A stretch of DNA of 64,000 bases from Jejuia sp. UBA6058 (GCA_002428965.1 DIYI01000016.1:145255-209254), one strand, 5' to 3'. Shown: positions 9,076 to 18,617, numbered from the stretch's first letter. Made by a program: numbers and translations. The notes: generated by a model not told the origin, from the letters alone.

Positions 9076-10518
9076 TTAGTTTGGTTGTGTATAATCATTT
9101 CCTTTTTTACTGTTCTCCACAGAATTGAGCCACTCCGAAAGTTCTTGTTTCATCTCTTTAGCAATTTCGGGAAGTTCTTTTATAATATTTTGCTTTTCAG
9201 ATGCATCATTAATTAGATCGTACAGCTCAAAGTCCTTTCCATTGTTAATACTAATTAACTTATATTGATTATCAACCCATGACTGCTGTCCCCTAAAGAA
9301 AAAACCCATTGGCTTGGTTCGTTCTATATTCTGCCCTTTTAGCATAGGTAATATGCTCATACCATCAATAGGGCGATTATCAGGGAAATCTATTTGTAGA
9401 ATATCAAGTATTGTTAGTAGGTAATCGCTTGTAAAAGTAGGCTTATCCATGCGTTTTCCTATTGCAAATTGATTGTTCCATACAGCAAATGCAGGAACTC
9501 TTAAACCACCTTCATACAAGCTTCTTTTTCGACCTCTAAATACACCTGCACTACCTGGTGTTTTGTTTTCTGGACCATTGTCACTACAATACATCAAAAT
9601 AGTATTATCTGCTATTCCTTGGTCTTCTAGCGTTTTCCAAAGTCTGCCAATTTGTTCATCCATCGCGGTAATTGCACCATAATAAAGTTGCTTTTCTAAA
9701 TCCAAACCTTTGTAATAACTACGGTTAATATTATCAGTAACAACGGGCAAATGCGGACTATGAAACCATATCGTTGTAAAAAATGGTTTGTTTTCTTTGG
9801 TAGTGTTTTCAATAAATGCGAGTACGCGATTCATTATAATTTTGGAATCGTCACCATCTAGATTCTCCGTAATCTTTTCATTTTCTCCAACCCAATACGC
9901 TGTTCCATAAGGCTTAGTTTCACTGCTATCTTCAACAGCTTTCCACCCGAACCGTTTACTTTCGCCTTCTTCAAACTCAAAAGGAAATACCATAGGATCG
10001 TAAGTTGGCACTTTCGATTCTGTACTAAAAAACACATCATACCCATGCTCCGTAGGTAAATTAAAATCTGAAATAAACTTTTCTTTTCCGCCTCTATTGG
10101 CATCTAATACTGTTTTTGATAGTGTACCCAAATGCCATTTCCCAAAATGCCCTGTGGTATAACCCTGTGCTTTTAATAATTCAGGAATTGTTATTTCTCC
10201 TTTTTTTAGATGCCCAACATTAGCACTTGGAATATTTGTCCGCAAAGGATGTCGTCCTGTGAGCACACTCGCTCTTGTTGGGGAACACACTGCTGAAGCC
10301 GAATAGAACCGTTCTAAAATCACACCTTTAGAAGCTAACAAATCCATATTGGGTGTCTGAATCTCAGAATTACCATTGAAACCAGTATCATACCATCCAT
10401 GATCGTCTGACATGATTAAAATGATATTGGGTTTCTCTTGCTCCTTTTCATTTTTATTTGGCATACAAGCGTATTGTAAACAAACAAAAAGGCTTACCAC
10501 GACTTTGGTGAAATTCAT
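9076..10518 (-). CDS. S1-family sulfatase (C-S-P-T-R), probably membrane-anchored
   Basis: A 480-residue S1 sulfatase and the first gene of the operon. NIILIMSDDHGWYD lies near 31-44, the activation signature is C78-S-P-T-R82 with Thr in place of the usual Ser, and KWHLG, FHSPHLPV and CSDNGPEN mark the substrate and metal sites. The N-terminal hydrophobic segment ends in LQYAC-MPNKNE; the Cys at 18 followed by a charged linker suggests a lipoprotein, although the residue at -3 (Gln) is not ideal for a lipobox. Thr at this signature position is known in S1 members and should still be modified by anaerobic-type maturases. The gene begins about 190 bases from the nearest repeat of the divergent intergenic region, which probably carries the operon promoter. 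Confidence 0.9.
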   Translation of the reverse strand: MNFTKVVVSLFVCLQYACMPNKNEKEQEKPNIILIMSDDHGWYDTGFNGNSEIQTPNMDLLASKGVILERFYSASAVCSPTRASVLTGRHPLRTNIPSANVGHLKKGEITIPELLKAQGYTTGHFGKWHLGTLSKTVLDANRGGKEKFISDFNLPTEHGYDVFFSTESKVPTYDPMVFPFEFEEGESKRFGWKAVEDSSETKPYGTAYWVGENEKITENLDGDDSKIIMNRVLAFIENTTKENKPFFTTIWFHSPHLPVVTDNINRSYYKGLDLEKQLYYGAITAMDEQIGRLWKTLEDQGIADNTILMYCSDNGPENKTPGSAGVFRGRKRSLYEGGLRVPAFAVWNNQFAIGKRMDKPTFTSDYLLTILDILQIDFPDNRPIDGMSILPMLKGQNIERTKPMGFFFRGQQSWVDNQYKLISINNGKDFELYDLINDASEKQNIIKELPEIAKEMKQELSEWLNSVENSKKGNDYTQPN

Positions 10519-10709
10519 GCTTTAGTTTTAGTTAGGCTAATTGAAAAGACTATTTAAGTTAGCGCTTACAAGTTAATAAATATGAAGGTTTCCTATTGAA
10601 ACTATATAAGCAATATAACACCAGAAAAACACAACAAATCGTTTGAAATTTTAGAAAATCCTTTGAGCTTGCAAATATGCTTAAGCTTTCAATCCTGATT
10701 CATGTTTTG
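10519..10709. other. Intergenic region upstream of the sulfatase operon
   Basis: This is the first part of the 686-base gap between the divergent sulfatase operon and the glucosidase gene. It must hold the sulfatase promoter, but I could not find a full TAnnTTTG match on the minus strand. No open reading frame, tRNA or terminator is visible. The rest of the gap is filled by the repeat at 10710-10976 and the glucosidase promoter region. Confidence 0.4.
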
Positions 10710-10976
10710 TTTGACTTTGTAAAATTTTTCTTCTACCTTCTACCTTCGTTTACCGGCGGATATAAGCCATTATACAACGGCGCATATCCGAAATCACGGT
10801 TAAACGAACCTCCAAAAAAGCCCCAGTAATTAGATTAAATGTCATAACTGGCAAACACGCCCGCGTTAGGGATTGTAGAGGAAAGCCCACAGCGTAGCTA
10901 AAACGGAGCGAGGACTTGTAACCCTTCGACTTCGCTCAGGATAAACTCCAAGCCCGACCCTTTAGGGTAACGCCAA
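10710..10976 (+). repeat. Long composite intergenic repeat (left half plus family A copy 2)
   Basis: The left half (10710-10798) matches 2542-2643. The right half (10799-10976) matches 3820-3983 and holds the family A core from GCGTTAGGGATTG (10863) to GGGTAACGCC (10965-10974). Here the two halves are contiguous. The terminal GCGTTA and TAACGC pair perfectly. A small repeat (CCCTTCGACTTCGCTCAGG plus ATAAAC, 10922-10946) sits between GACTTGTAAC and AAGCCCGACCC, where copy 4 has only GGA, so this copy carries a nested insertion. Together with copy 1 it brackets the sulfatase operon in direct orientation. Confidence 0.75.
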
Positions 10977-11121
10977 AAAAACTTATCAAAATGTCTATCA
11001 ATAAGACTATTAATTCTTCAATATTTAATTCCTTTTTTTGCTAAAACATTGAAGTTGCAAGGCTTGATATGGCAAATAGGTAATAGTTTTACATTGATAA
11101 CCTTTTTTTAACTATTAGGGT

Positions 11122-11129
11122 TATTTTTG
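11122..11129 (+). promoter_or_regulatory. Putative -7 element of the glucosidase gene
   Basis: TATTTTTG matches the Bacteroidota -7 consensus TAnnTTTG, 76 bases before the ATG at 11205. A TTG at 11095-11097 could serve as a loose -33 element. Confidence 0.45.
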
Positions 11130-11204
11130 CTAACATAGCCAAAATGAGACTATAACTCATTTTAATGGTGGCTGTTTACTTAATAACACCAACTTACAGA
11201 GAAT

Positions 11205-13826
11205 ATGATTCAAAAAGGTACAGAAGCACAACGGTTGGCAACTCCTAAAAGCAATGCAAACTGGAAAAAATGGGGGCCATATCTAGCAGATAGACAATGG
11301 GGAACAGTTCGTGAAGATTACAGTTTACATGGCGAATCTTGGGAATTTATAGATCATGAAAAAGCCCGTAGCAACGCCTTTAGATGGGGTGAAGAAGGTA
11401 TTGCTGGTTTTACCGATATAAGAGAAATTTTATGTTTAGCACCTGCATTTTGGAACGGTAATGATACTATTTTAAAGGAGCGTTTATTTGGACTTACCAA
11501 TAACCAGGGCAATCATGGTGAAGATGTTAAGGAATTATATTTTCATCAAGTATCGTCACCCACACATTCTTACAATAAATTTTTATATAAATACCCTCAA
11601 GCTGCCTTTCCATATGGCGAATTGGTAAACCGAAATCAAATTGGTAGAGAGCATTTTGAGTATGAATTATTGGATACCGATGCCTTTAAAAACAATGCCT
11701 ATTTTGATTGCTTTATAGAATATGCTAAAGCCGATGTTGACGATATTTTAATGAAGATTACTATTGTAAATAGAGGTGATAAAACAGCTGATATTCATGT
11801 ATTACCTCATTTATGGTTTAGAAATTTTTGGAAGCACAATAAGCGCCATTCTCGTCCAAAAATAAAATCTACATCTACTTCTTCAGCTTTAACAAGTAGT
11901 AAGCGCAACGGCAATTATTACTTTTATAACGATGGCGGTACACAATTGTTTTGTGATAACGAAACCAATAATAAACGTATTTACAATTTTAAAAACGATG
12001 TACCTTATGTAAAAGATGGGATTAACGAGCATGTTGTTAATAACCAACCCACTGTTAACCCTAAACAAACAGGATCTAAGATGGCTGTTTGGCATAAACT
12101 AACACTTAAGTCTGGTGAAGAAAAAACGGTTCGCGTACGTCTTAGCAAAACCAAGTTAAAGAATCCTTGGGAGGATTTTGATACTGTTTTCTATAATAGA
12201 ATTAAGGAATGTGAGGAATTTTATAATGAGACTATTGATGCCAAAGTTCCTGAAGCGCATCGAGCAATAGCCAAAAATGCTTTTGCTGGTTTGCTATGGA
12301 CTAAGCAATTTTACTATAACGATGTGTTTAAATGGTTATTTGGTGGCCCAGGAGAAAGCAAACCACATAGACACAACATGCGTAATTATAGTTGGCAACA
12401 TCTTACCAACAGAGATATTATTTCTATGCCAGATAAATGGGAATATCCGTGGTATGCTGCTTGGGATTTGGCATTTCATATGGCCTCTTTTGTTGAAATT
12501 GACCCTGATTTTGCAAAAGACCAAATGCTTTTAGTTCTTAAGGAAAATTACATGCACCCTAATGGACAAATTCCCGCTTACGAATGGAATTTTAGTGATG
12601 TAAATCCGCCTGTACACTCTTACTTTGTTTGGCATGTTTACGATCGTGATAAAACATACACTGGTAAAGGAGACACTAAATTCTTAGAAACTGCATTCCA
12701 AAAACTACTCATGAATTTTACTTGGTGGGTAAATCAAAAAGATAAAAATGGAACGGACCTTTTTGAGGGTGGCTTTTTAGGTTTGGATAATATTGGTGTT
12801 TTTGACCGTAACCACATGCCACCAGGTATTAAGCGCATGCAGCAAGCCGATGCTACAAGTTGGATGGCCATGTTTACCTTGAATATGCTTCGCATGTCGT
12901 TAGAACTATCTAAAACCAATAGAATCTACGAAGAAGTAGCCGCAAAATTCTTTAGGCATTTCTTAAACATTGCCTGGGCAATGCATCATATTGGTAAAAA
13001 GGACATTTCGCTTTGGGATGATGAAGATAATTTCTATTACGATGTGGTGGAAATGGAATCTGGCGCAACTGATAGGTTAAAAGTACGCTCTTTAGTTGGT
13101 GTAATACCTATGTTTGCTGTTGAAATAATGCATAAGGATTTATTCGAGGAACTAAAGGAGTTTAGAGTACGAGCGAACAAAATTATAGAAACACGCCCAG
13201 ATTTGGCATCCTTAATCACCAAACTAGATAAAACCAATGAAGATGGTAACTATCTTTTTGCTATTATGCGTGGTTTTAGATTACAACATCTTCTCAAACG
13301 CTTATTGGATGAGGATGAATTTTTATCTGATTATGGTATTCGTTCTTTATCAAAATATCACGAAAAGCATCCTTTTGTTTTTCAACACCATGGTCATCAT
13401 CAAATCCAGTATGAGTCAGGAGAAAGTCAGTCTAATATGTTTGGTGGTAATTCCAACTGGCGCGGTCCCATATGGATTCCTATTAACTACATGATAATAC
13501 AATCTTTACGAAAATATTATACTTTCTATGGAGACAGATATAAATATGAATTCCCAACAGGCTCTGGTAATAAACTTAACTTAAAACAAATAGCAAACGA
13601 GCTTACAAAGCGATTAATCAAGCTTTTTGAGGCAAATGAAGATGGGAAATTTCAGTACCATGCTGATAATGCAGATAAGCATTTTACCAAGGATGAGCAT
13701 TTTAAAAACTTACATTTATTTTATGAGTTTTTTGATGGTGATAACGGTAAAGGTCTAGGCGCATCACACCAAACCGGTTGGACAGCATTAATAGCCAATT
13801 TAATTATGGAAATGGATGAAGATTAA
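11205..13826 (+). CDS. GH63-like glucosidase (MGH1-type (alpha/alpha)6 barrel)
   Basis: An 873-residue cytosolic protein (no signal peptide) of the large bacterial/fungal glucosidase group related to GH63 mannosyl-oligosaccharide glucosidase. The N-terminal 330 residues form the beta-sandwich (REDYSLHGESWEF and DIHVLPHLWFRN are typical). From about 350 the helical barrel follows, with WEYPWYAAWDLAFH and the Asp after Trp expected at the catalytic site, GQIPAYEWNFSDVNPPVH near 455-472, and GGNSNWRGPIWIPINYM in the last third. Such enzymes act on alpha-glucosides; the true substrate in bacteria is poorly defined. It is monocistronic, divergent from the sulfatase operon, and has its own promoter. 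A role in storage or compatible-solute glucosides is possible but inferred. Confidence 0.82.
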   Translation: MIQKGTEAQRLATPKSNANWKKWGPYLADRQWGTVREDYSLHGESWEFIDHEKARSNAFRWGEEGIAGFTDIREILCLAPAFWNGNDTILKERLFGLTNNQGNHGEDVKELYFHQVSSPTHSYNKFLYKYPQAAFPYGELVNRNQIGREHFEYELLDTDAFKNNAYFDCFIEYAKADVDDILMKITIVNRGDKTADIHVLPHLWFRNFWKHNKRHSRPKIKSTSTSSALTSSKRNGNYYFYNDGGTQLFCDNETNNKRIYNFKNDVPYVKDGINEHVVNNQPTVNPKQTGSKMAVWHKLTLKSGEEKTVRVRLSKTKLKNPWEDFDTVFYNRIKECEEFYNETIDAKVPEAHRAIAKNAFAGLLWTKQFYYNDVFKWLFGGPGESKPHRHNMRNYSWQHLTNRDIISMPDKWEYPWYAAWDLAFHMASFVEIDPDFAKDQMLLVLKENYMHPNGQIPAYEWNFSDVNPPVHSYFVWHVYDRDKTYTGKGDTKFLETAFQKLLMNFTWWVNQKDKNGTDLFEGGFLGLDNIGVFDRNHMPPGIKRMQQADATSWMAMFTLNMLRMSLELSKTNRIYEEVAAKFFRHFLNIAWAMHHIGKKDISLWDDEDNFYYDVVEMESGATDRLKVRSLVGVIPMFAVEIMHKDLFEELKEFRVRANKIIETRPDLASLITKLDKTNEDGNYLFAIMRGFRLQHLLKRLLDEDEFLSDYGIRSLSKYHEKHPFVFQHHGHHQIQYESGESQSNMFGGNSNWRGPIWIPINYMIIQSLRKYYTFYGDRYKYEFPTGSGNKLNLKQIANELTKRLIKLFEANEDGKFQYHADNADKHFTKDEHFKNLHLFYEFFDGDNGKGLGASHQTGWTALIANLIMEMDED

Positions 13827-13908
13827 AGTAAAATCTTATTGTTAAAAATGCTGTTAATAACAGAGTACGCTTTCATCTAAAAAGACATAGCGAATCGTCA
13901 AAAAAGTG

Positions 13909-13916
13909 TATTTTTG
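13909..13916 (+). promoter_or_regulatory. Putative -7 element of purL
   Basis: TATTTTTG, 33 bases before the purL ATG, fits TAnnTTTG. No PurR-like operator could be recognised. Confidence 0.5.
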
Positions 13917-13948
13917 CATTTTCTTAAACATTTGCAAACTATCACATA

Positions 13949-16900
13949 ATGATTCATTTCTTTGGAAACGTAAATAGCAAAGTTTTTGCTGTTCAAACGA
14001 CAGAAGAATTATCTGCCGAAACCATATCGAAATTAATGTGGCTTTTTGGAAACCAGCCTAAAATAGAACAAGCATCTTTGGATGCTTTTTTTGTTGGTCC
14101 GCGTGCCGCAATGATAACGCCTTGGAGCACCAATGCTGTGGAAATAACTCAAAACATGGGGGTTTCTGGCATTATTAGAATTGAAGAGTTTGAAGCAGTT
14201 GCTGAAGATTTCAAAGATTTTGACCCAATGATTTCAGAGAAATTTAATGGATTGCATCAAGAATCGTTTACCATTGATATTACACCTGATCCTATTATTG
14301 ATATTGAAGATATTGCGGCATATAATGTGCAAGAAGGTTTATCGTTAAGTGAAGAAGAAGTGGCATATTTAAAAGGCGTTTCAAAAAAGATTGGTCGCCC
14401 TCTGACAGACTCTGAAGTGTTTGGGTTTTCGCAGGTAAATAGCGAGCATTGTCGCCATAAAATATTCAATGGCACGTTTGTAATTGATGGTGAAGAAAAA
14501 CCGACTTCTTTATTCAAATTAATAAGAAAAACTTCCGAAGAAAACCCTAACGCTATTGTTTCGGCTTATAAAGACAACGTCGCTTTTATTCAAGGACCAG
14601 TAGTTGAACAATTTGCACCAAAACGTGCTGATATTCCAGATTATTATACCACTCAGGATTTTGAATCTGTAATTTCAATTAAAGCAGAAACACACAATTT
14701 CCCGACTACTGTAGAGCCTTTCAACGGAGCTGCAACTGGTTCTGGTGGTGAAATTAGAGACAGGTTGGCAGGTGGAAAAGGATCTATTCCTTTAGCGGGA
14801 ACTGCGGTTTATATGACCTCATACTCCAGATTAGAAGAAAACCGTCCATGGGAAAAAGCGTTTGAAGAACGCGATTGGTTATACCAGACCCCAATGGATA
14901 TTTTAATAAAAGCATCTAACGGTGCTTCAGACTTTGGGAATAAGTTTGGTCAACCTTTAATTTGTGGTTCGGTGCTAACCTTTGAGCATGAAGAAGACGC
15001 TCAAAAATTAGGCTTCGACAAGGTTATCATGCTAGCTGGTGGTATTGGTTACGGTAAAAAAGACCAAGCCTTAAAAGACACACCTAAGACAGGTGATAAA
15101 ATCGTTATTCTTGGTGGTGAAAACTACCGCATTGGTATGGGTGGTGCTGCCGTATCAAGTGCTGATACTGGTGAATTTGCATCAGGTATTGAGTTAAATG
15201 CGGTACAACGTTCTAACCCAGAAATGCAAAAACGTGCGGCTAATGCCGTTCGTGGTATGGTAGAAAGTGATAAAAACTTTATTGTATCTATCCATGACCA
15301 TGGTGCCGGTGGACACTTAAATTGTTTATCTGAGCTCGTTGAAGATACAGGTGGAAAAATAGATTTAGATGCGCTTCCCGTGGGTGATCCTACCCTATCA
15401 GATAAAGAAATTATTGGTAACGAGTCTCAAGAGCGTATGGGATTAGTTATTTCTGAAGAACATATTGATTCCCTAAATAAAATAGCAGATCGCGAACGTT
15501 CACCAATGTATACAGTTGGTGACGTTACTGGTGATGATCGTTTTACCTTCCAGTCTAAAACCAAAGGCAATACACCAATGGATTTAGCCATGGAAGATAT
15601 GTTTGGAAGCTCTCCAAAAACTATTATGACCGATAACACAGTTGAGCGAAACTATGCCGATGTAGCTTACAACTCTGATGATTTCTATAACTATCTGGAC
15701 CAAGTATTGCAGTTAGAAGCTGTGGCTTGTAAAGACTGGTTAACAAACAAAGTAGACCGTTGTGTAGGAGGAAAAGTGGCTAAACAACAATGTGTTGGGC
15801 CATTACAAATTCCATTGAACAACGTAGGTGTGATGGCTTTAGATTATAAAAGTTCTGAAGGTATCGCCACCTCAATTGGGCATTCACCGGTTTCAGCTTT
15901 AATTGACCCAGTTGCTGGTAGTAGAAACTCTATTACAGAGTCGCTAACCAATATCATTTGGGCGCCTTTGAAAGACGGCTTAAAAAATGTGTCGCTATCT
16001 GCCAACTGGATGTGGCCTTGTAAAAATGAAGGTGAAGATGCCAGATTATACGAAGCTGTTCAAGCTGTTTCAGAATTCTCAATTGATTTAGGTATCAACG
16101 TACCTACTGGAAAGGATTCTTTATCCATGAAACAGAAATACCCGAATGGGGATGTAATTTCTCCAGGAACGGTAATCATTTCTGCAGGAGCCAACTGTAA
16201 GGACATCAATAAAGTAGTGGAACCTGTTTTAAAGAAAAAAGGTGGAGACATCTATTATATCAATATCTCTCAAGACGACTTTAAATTAGGGGGTAGCTCT
16301 TTTGCTCAAATCGTCAATAAAATTGGTAATGAAGCACCGACTGTAAAGTCAGCAACTTACTTAAAAACAGTTTTCAACACCATACAGGATTTAATTAGAA
16401 ACGAGCAAATAGTTGCAGGACATGATGTGGCTTCGGGTGGATTAATCACCACACTTTTAGAGTTATGTTTTGCAGACACTAATATTGGGGCAGAATTAGA
16501 CTTATCTGATTTAAATGAAAAAGATTCGTTTAAATTGTTGTTTGCTGAAAATGCTGGTATAGTAATTCAAGCCAAAGACAGTTCAATTGAAAAGGCACTT
16601 TCAGAAGCTAATATTGCATTCAACAAAATTGGTTCGGTTACTGAAAGCGACACACTAAGAGTGATTAATAATACTGATGTGTTCACCATGACTATCTCAA
16701 GATTAAGAGATGTTTGGTATAAGACATCATTCTTATTAGATCAAAAACAAACGGCTAATGGTCTTGCTGAAGCACGTTACAACAATTACAAGAATCAATC
16801 TTTACAATATACTTTCCCTGGTAACTTTACTGGAAAATTACCTGAAATTGATTCAAGCAAGCCAAGGCCTAAAGCGGCTATTCTTCGTGAAAAAGGAAGT

Positions 16901-17611
16901 AATTCTGAACGCGAAATGGCTAATGCTATGTATCTCGCTGGTTTTGATGTTAAGGATGTGCATATGACCGATTTAATTTCTGGTCGTGAAACCTTAGAAG
17001 ATATTCAGTTCTTGGGTGCTGTTGGTGGATTCTCTAACTCGGACGTTTTAGGTTCTGCTAAAGGTTGGGCTGGAGCTATTAAATATAACGACAAAGCTAA
17101 AAAAGTGATTGAAGATTTTTTCGCTAGAAAAGATACAATTTCTGTAGGGATCTGTAATGGATGTCAGCTTTGGATGGAATTAGACCTTATCAATCCAGAC
17201 CATGAAGTGCATGGTAAAATGGAACACAATGATTCACATAAACACGAAAGTGCATTTACATCTGTAAAAATTCAAGAGAATAATTCTGTGATGCTATCAT
17301 CACTAGCAGGAACAACTCTAGGAGTTTGGATATCTCATGGTGAAGGGAAATTCAATTTACCATATGCCGAAGATAAATATAATATTGTTGCTAAATACAG
17401 TTATGAAGGCTATCCTCATAATCCAAATGGTTCAGACTTTAACACCGCTATGATGTGTGATAGTACTGGACGTCATTTAGTAACTATGCCACACATTGAA
17501 CGTTCTACATTCCAATGGAACTGGGCTAATTATCCTGAAGGACGAAAAGATGAAGTTTCTCCTTGGTTAGAAGCTTTTATAAATGCCAGAAAGTGGATAG
17601 AAAAACACTAG
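13949..17611 (+). CDS. purL: Phosphoribosylformylglycinamidine synthase, single-chain (PurL large type)
   Basis: At 1220 residues this is the large one-polypeptide form of FGAM synthetase, which converts FGAR, glutamine and ATP to FGAM in step 4 of purine synthesis. Three parts are visible: an N-terminal PurS-like domain (about 1-140), the tandem AIRS-type synthetase halves (AETHNFPTTVEPFNGAATGS near 250; DHGAGGHLNCLSELVEDTGG; the second half with PTGKDSLSMKQKYP and AGHDVASGGLITTLLELCFA), and a C-terminal class I glutaminase with GICNGCQLWMEL (nucleophile Cys near 1068) and the His/Glu pair in TMPHIERS. It is a housekeeping cytosolic enzyme. It has its own -7 element and a strong terminator, so it is monocistronic. 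Confidence 0.97.
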   Translation: MIHFFGNVNSKVFAVQTTEELSAETISKLMWLFGNQPKIEQASLDAFFVGPRAAMITPWSTNAVEITQNMGVSGIIRIEEFEAVAEDFKDFDPMISEKFNGLHQESFTIDITPDPIIDIEDIAAYNVQEGLSLSEEEVAYLKGVSKKIGRPLTDSEVFGFSQVNSEHCRHKIFNGTFVIDGEEKPTSLFKLIRKTSEENPNAIVSAYKDNVAFIQGPVVEQFAPKRADIPDYYTTQDFESVISIKAETHNFPTTVEPFNGAATGSGGEIRDRLAGGKGSIPLAGTAVYMTSYSRLEENRPWEKAFEERDWLYQTPMDILIKASNGASDFGNKFGQPLICGSVLTFEHEEDAQKLGFDKVIMLAGGIGYGKKDQALKDTPKTGDKIVILGGENYRIGMGGAAVSSADTGEFASGIELNAVQRSNPEMQKRAANAVRGMVESDKNFIVSIHDHGAGGHLNCLSELVEDTGGKIDLDALPVGDPTLSDKEIIGNESQERMGLVISEEHIDSLNKIADRERSPMYTVGDVTGDDRFTFQSKTKGNTPMDLAMEDMFGSSPKTIMTDNTVERNYADVAYNSDDFYNYLDQVLQLEAVACKDWLTNKVDRCVGGKVAKQQCVGPLQIPLNNVGVMALDYKSSEGIATSIGHSPVSALIDPVAGSRNSITESLTNIIWAPLKDGLKNVSLSANWMWPCKNEGEDARLYEAVQAVSEFSIDLGINVPTGKDSLSMKQKYPNGDVISPGTVIISAGANCKDINKVVEPVLKKKGGDIYYINISQDDFKLGGSSFAQIVNKIGNEAPTVKSATYLKTVFNTIQDLIRNEQIVAGHDVASGGLITTLLELCFADTNIGAELDLSDLNEKDSFKLLFAENAGIVIQAKDSSIEKALSEANIAFNKIGSVTESDTLRVINNTDVFTMTISRLRDVWYKTSFLLDQKQTANGLAEARYNNYKNQSLQYTFPGNFTGKLPEIDSSKPRPKAAILREKGSNSEREMANAMYLAGFDVKDVHMTDLISGRETLEDIQFLGAVGGFSNSDVLGSAKGWAGAIKYNDKAKKVIEDFFARKDTISVGICNGCQLWMELDLINPDHEVHGKMEHNDSHKHESAFTSVKIQENNSVMLSSLAGTTLGVWISHGEGKFNLPYAEDKYNIVAKYSYEGYPHNPNGSDFNTAMMCDSTGRHLVTMPHIERSTFQWNWANYPEGRKDEVSPWLEAFINARKWIEKH

Positions 17612-17637
17612 AACTTAATCTTTTACGTTATAATATT

Positions 17638-17669
17638 AAAATCCTAATACCACCATATTAGGATTTTTT
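17638..17669 (+). terminator. Intrinsic terminator of purL
   Basis: AAATCCTAAT (17638-17647) pairs with ATTAGGATTT (17657-17666), followed by a T-run; the loop is about 9 bases. It lies 26 bases after the purL stop. Confidence 0.88.
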
Positions 17670-17718
17670 GTTAAATTAAATTTGAATGTCTGTTATGACT
17701 CATAAAGTGCTTTGTCAA

Positions 17719-17799
17719 CGTGAACTTGTTTCAGGCTCTCATTCTAAAAAGCCAATTTTTACAGGCGTTTTGAGATGCTGAACTAAATTAAGCATCTCA
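17719..17799 (+). repeat. Short flavobacterial hairpin repeats (GAACTTGTTTCAG / GAGATGCTGAA type)
   Basis: GTGAACTTGTTTCAGGCTCTC at 17719-17740 is related to the copy at 2598-2619. A second unit at 17771-17799 is a perfect hairpin, TGAGATGCT and AGCATCTCA around an 11-base A/T-rich loop. Together they fill most of the gap before 17829. Confidence 0.6.
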
Positions 17800-17828
17800 T
17801 CAAAAACAATTAGCTTATTACAACACTA

Positions 17829-18086
17829 ATGAAAAGCATAATTTTAACACTAGTTTTATTCTGTTGTTGCTTCTATCTAATAGCATATTCCCATTGGGAT
17901 TTTTTAACAATTGCTGCACCAGCCTTAATTTTAATTGGTATACTTGCTACATTATTTGCTTCAGTTTGGATTAAGGGAAACTTTTGGCAAAGACAAAAAA
18001 CCGCATCAAAAATAACTTTCCCTTTGACTGCCATTGTGTTTTTAGCCGGTTACTTCTATAAAACACTGATAGTAATGATGTTATGA
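17829..18086 (+). CDS. Small membrane protein of unknown function
   Basis: An 85-residue protein made almost entirely of hydrophobic segments: about 3-23, 26-46 and 62-80, separated by a short basic loop (KGNFWQRQKTASK). That predicts three membrane helices. No family is recognised. Its TGA stop overlaps the ATG of the next gene (ATGA at 18083), so the two are translationally coupled and probably work together in the inner membrane. Confidence 0.65.
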   Translation: MKSIILTLVLFCCCFYLIAYSHWDFLTIAAPALILIGILATLFASVWIKGNFWQRQKTASKITFPLTAIVFLAGYFYKTLIVMML

Positions 18087-18490
18087 GCAAAATAATTCTT
18101 AAAACACTATCTGCAATTGGAATAGTCTTTTTAATTGTTGTTTTATTCGGTTTTGGGCAAATGCCTTTAATTGAAGGGAAGCACTTTTTTAACAAGTATA
18201 TCGATACAGAATTTGCCGAAAATTACACCCCTGAGAAATTTGAACAGATTAAAACAGGTATGCAACTTGAAGATATAATTGGTTTAATTGGTAAGCCTCT
18301 TCAAAAGAAGAAAAATCATAAGGATGGTACATACATAAAATATTATTACACCAGTGATGGTAAATTACTTCATGATGCCAAGAAAAAAGGACGTTCAGAT
18401 TATGGTGACTTTGCGTGGTATAGATCTGCGATAACTTTGAATTCAGAAAATATTGTAGTTGCTATCGATAAAGGTTGGAGTTATGATTGA
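18083..18490 (+). CDS. Membrane-anchored BamE/SmpA-like small protein
   Basis: A 135-residue protein with one N-terminal hydrophobic anchor (about 5-27) and a mature domain outside. The stretch EQIKTGMQLEDIIGLIGKPLQ resembles the motif that opens the BamE/OmlA fold (I-x-x-GM-x-x-x-x-V-x-x-x-LG-x-P), and the following beta strands (KYYYTSDG, DFAWYRSAITLNSENIVVAIDKGW) fit the rest of that small alpha/beta domain. Proteins with this fold often bind other envelope proteins. There is no lipobox Cys, so it is not a classic BamE. It overlaps the upstream small membrane protein by four bases. The function is unknown; the fold assignment comes from motif similarity only. Confidence 0.62.
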   Translation: MSKIILKTLSAIGIVFLIVVLFGFGQMPLIEGKHFFNKYIDTEFAENYTPEKFEQIKTGMQLEDIIGLIGKPLQKKKNHKDGTYIKYYYTSDGKLLHDAKKKGRSDYGDFAWYRSAITLNSENIVVAIDKGWSYD

Positions 18491-18523
18491 TCTTCAATAT
18501 TTCATTGATCTTTCTCATACATC

Positions 18524-18559
18524 AAAAAACCCCAAAACACATTACTGTATTTCAGGGTT
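18524..18559 (-). terminator. Intrinsic terminator of the pflB-pflA-OFA operon
   Basis: Read on the minus strand, AACCCTGAAATA pairs with TGTTTTGGGGTT (12 pairs, three of them G-U), followed by a T-run. The wobble pairs become A-C mismatches on the plus strand, so it should work mainly for the minus-strand operon. Confidence 0.75.
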
Positions 18560-18617
18560 CCATGACTGCAAAATAATTACTAAATCAACCAAAAGAGTTT
18601 AGTTGGCTTTTTATATT

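Noticed and set aside
4021..10518. A complete polysaccharide utilisation locus
   Set aside because: No SusC/SusD pair, dedicated regulator or sulfatase maturase is present in the window; only the enzymatic part can be supported.
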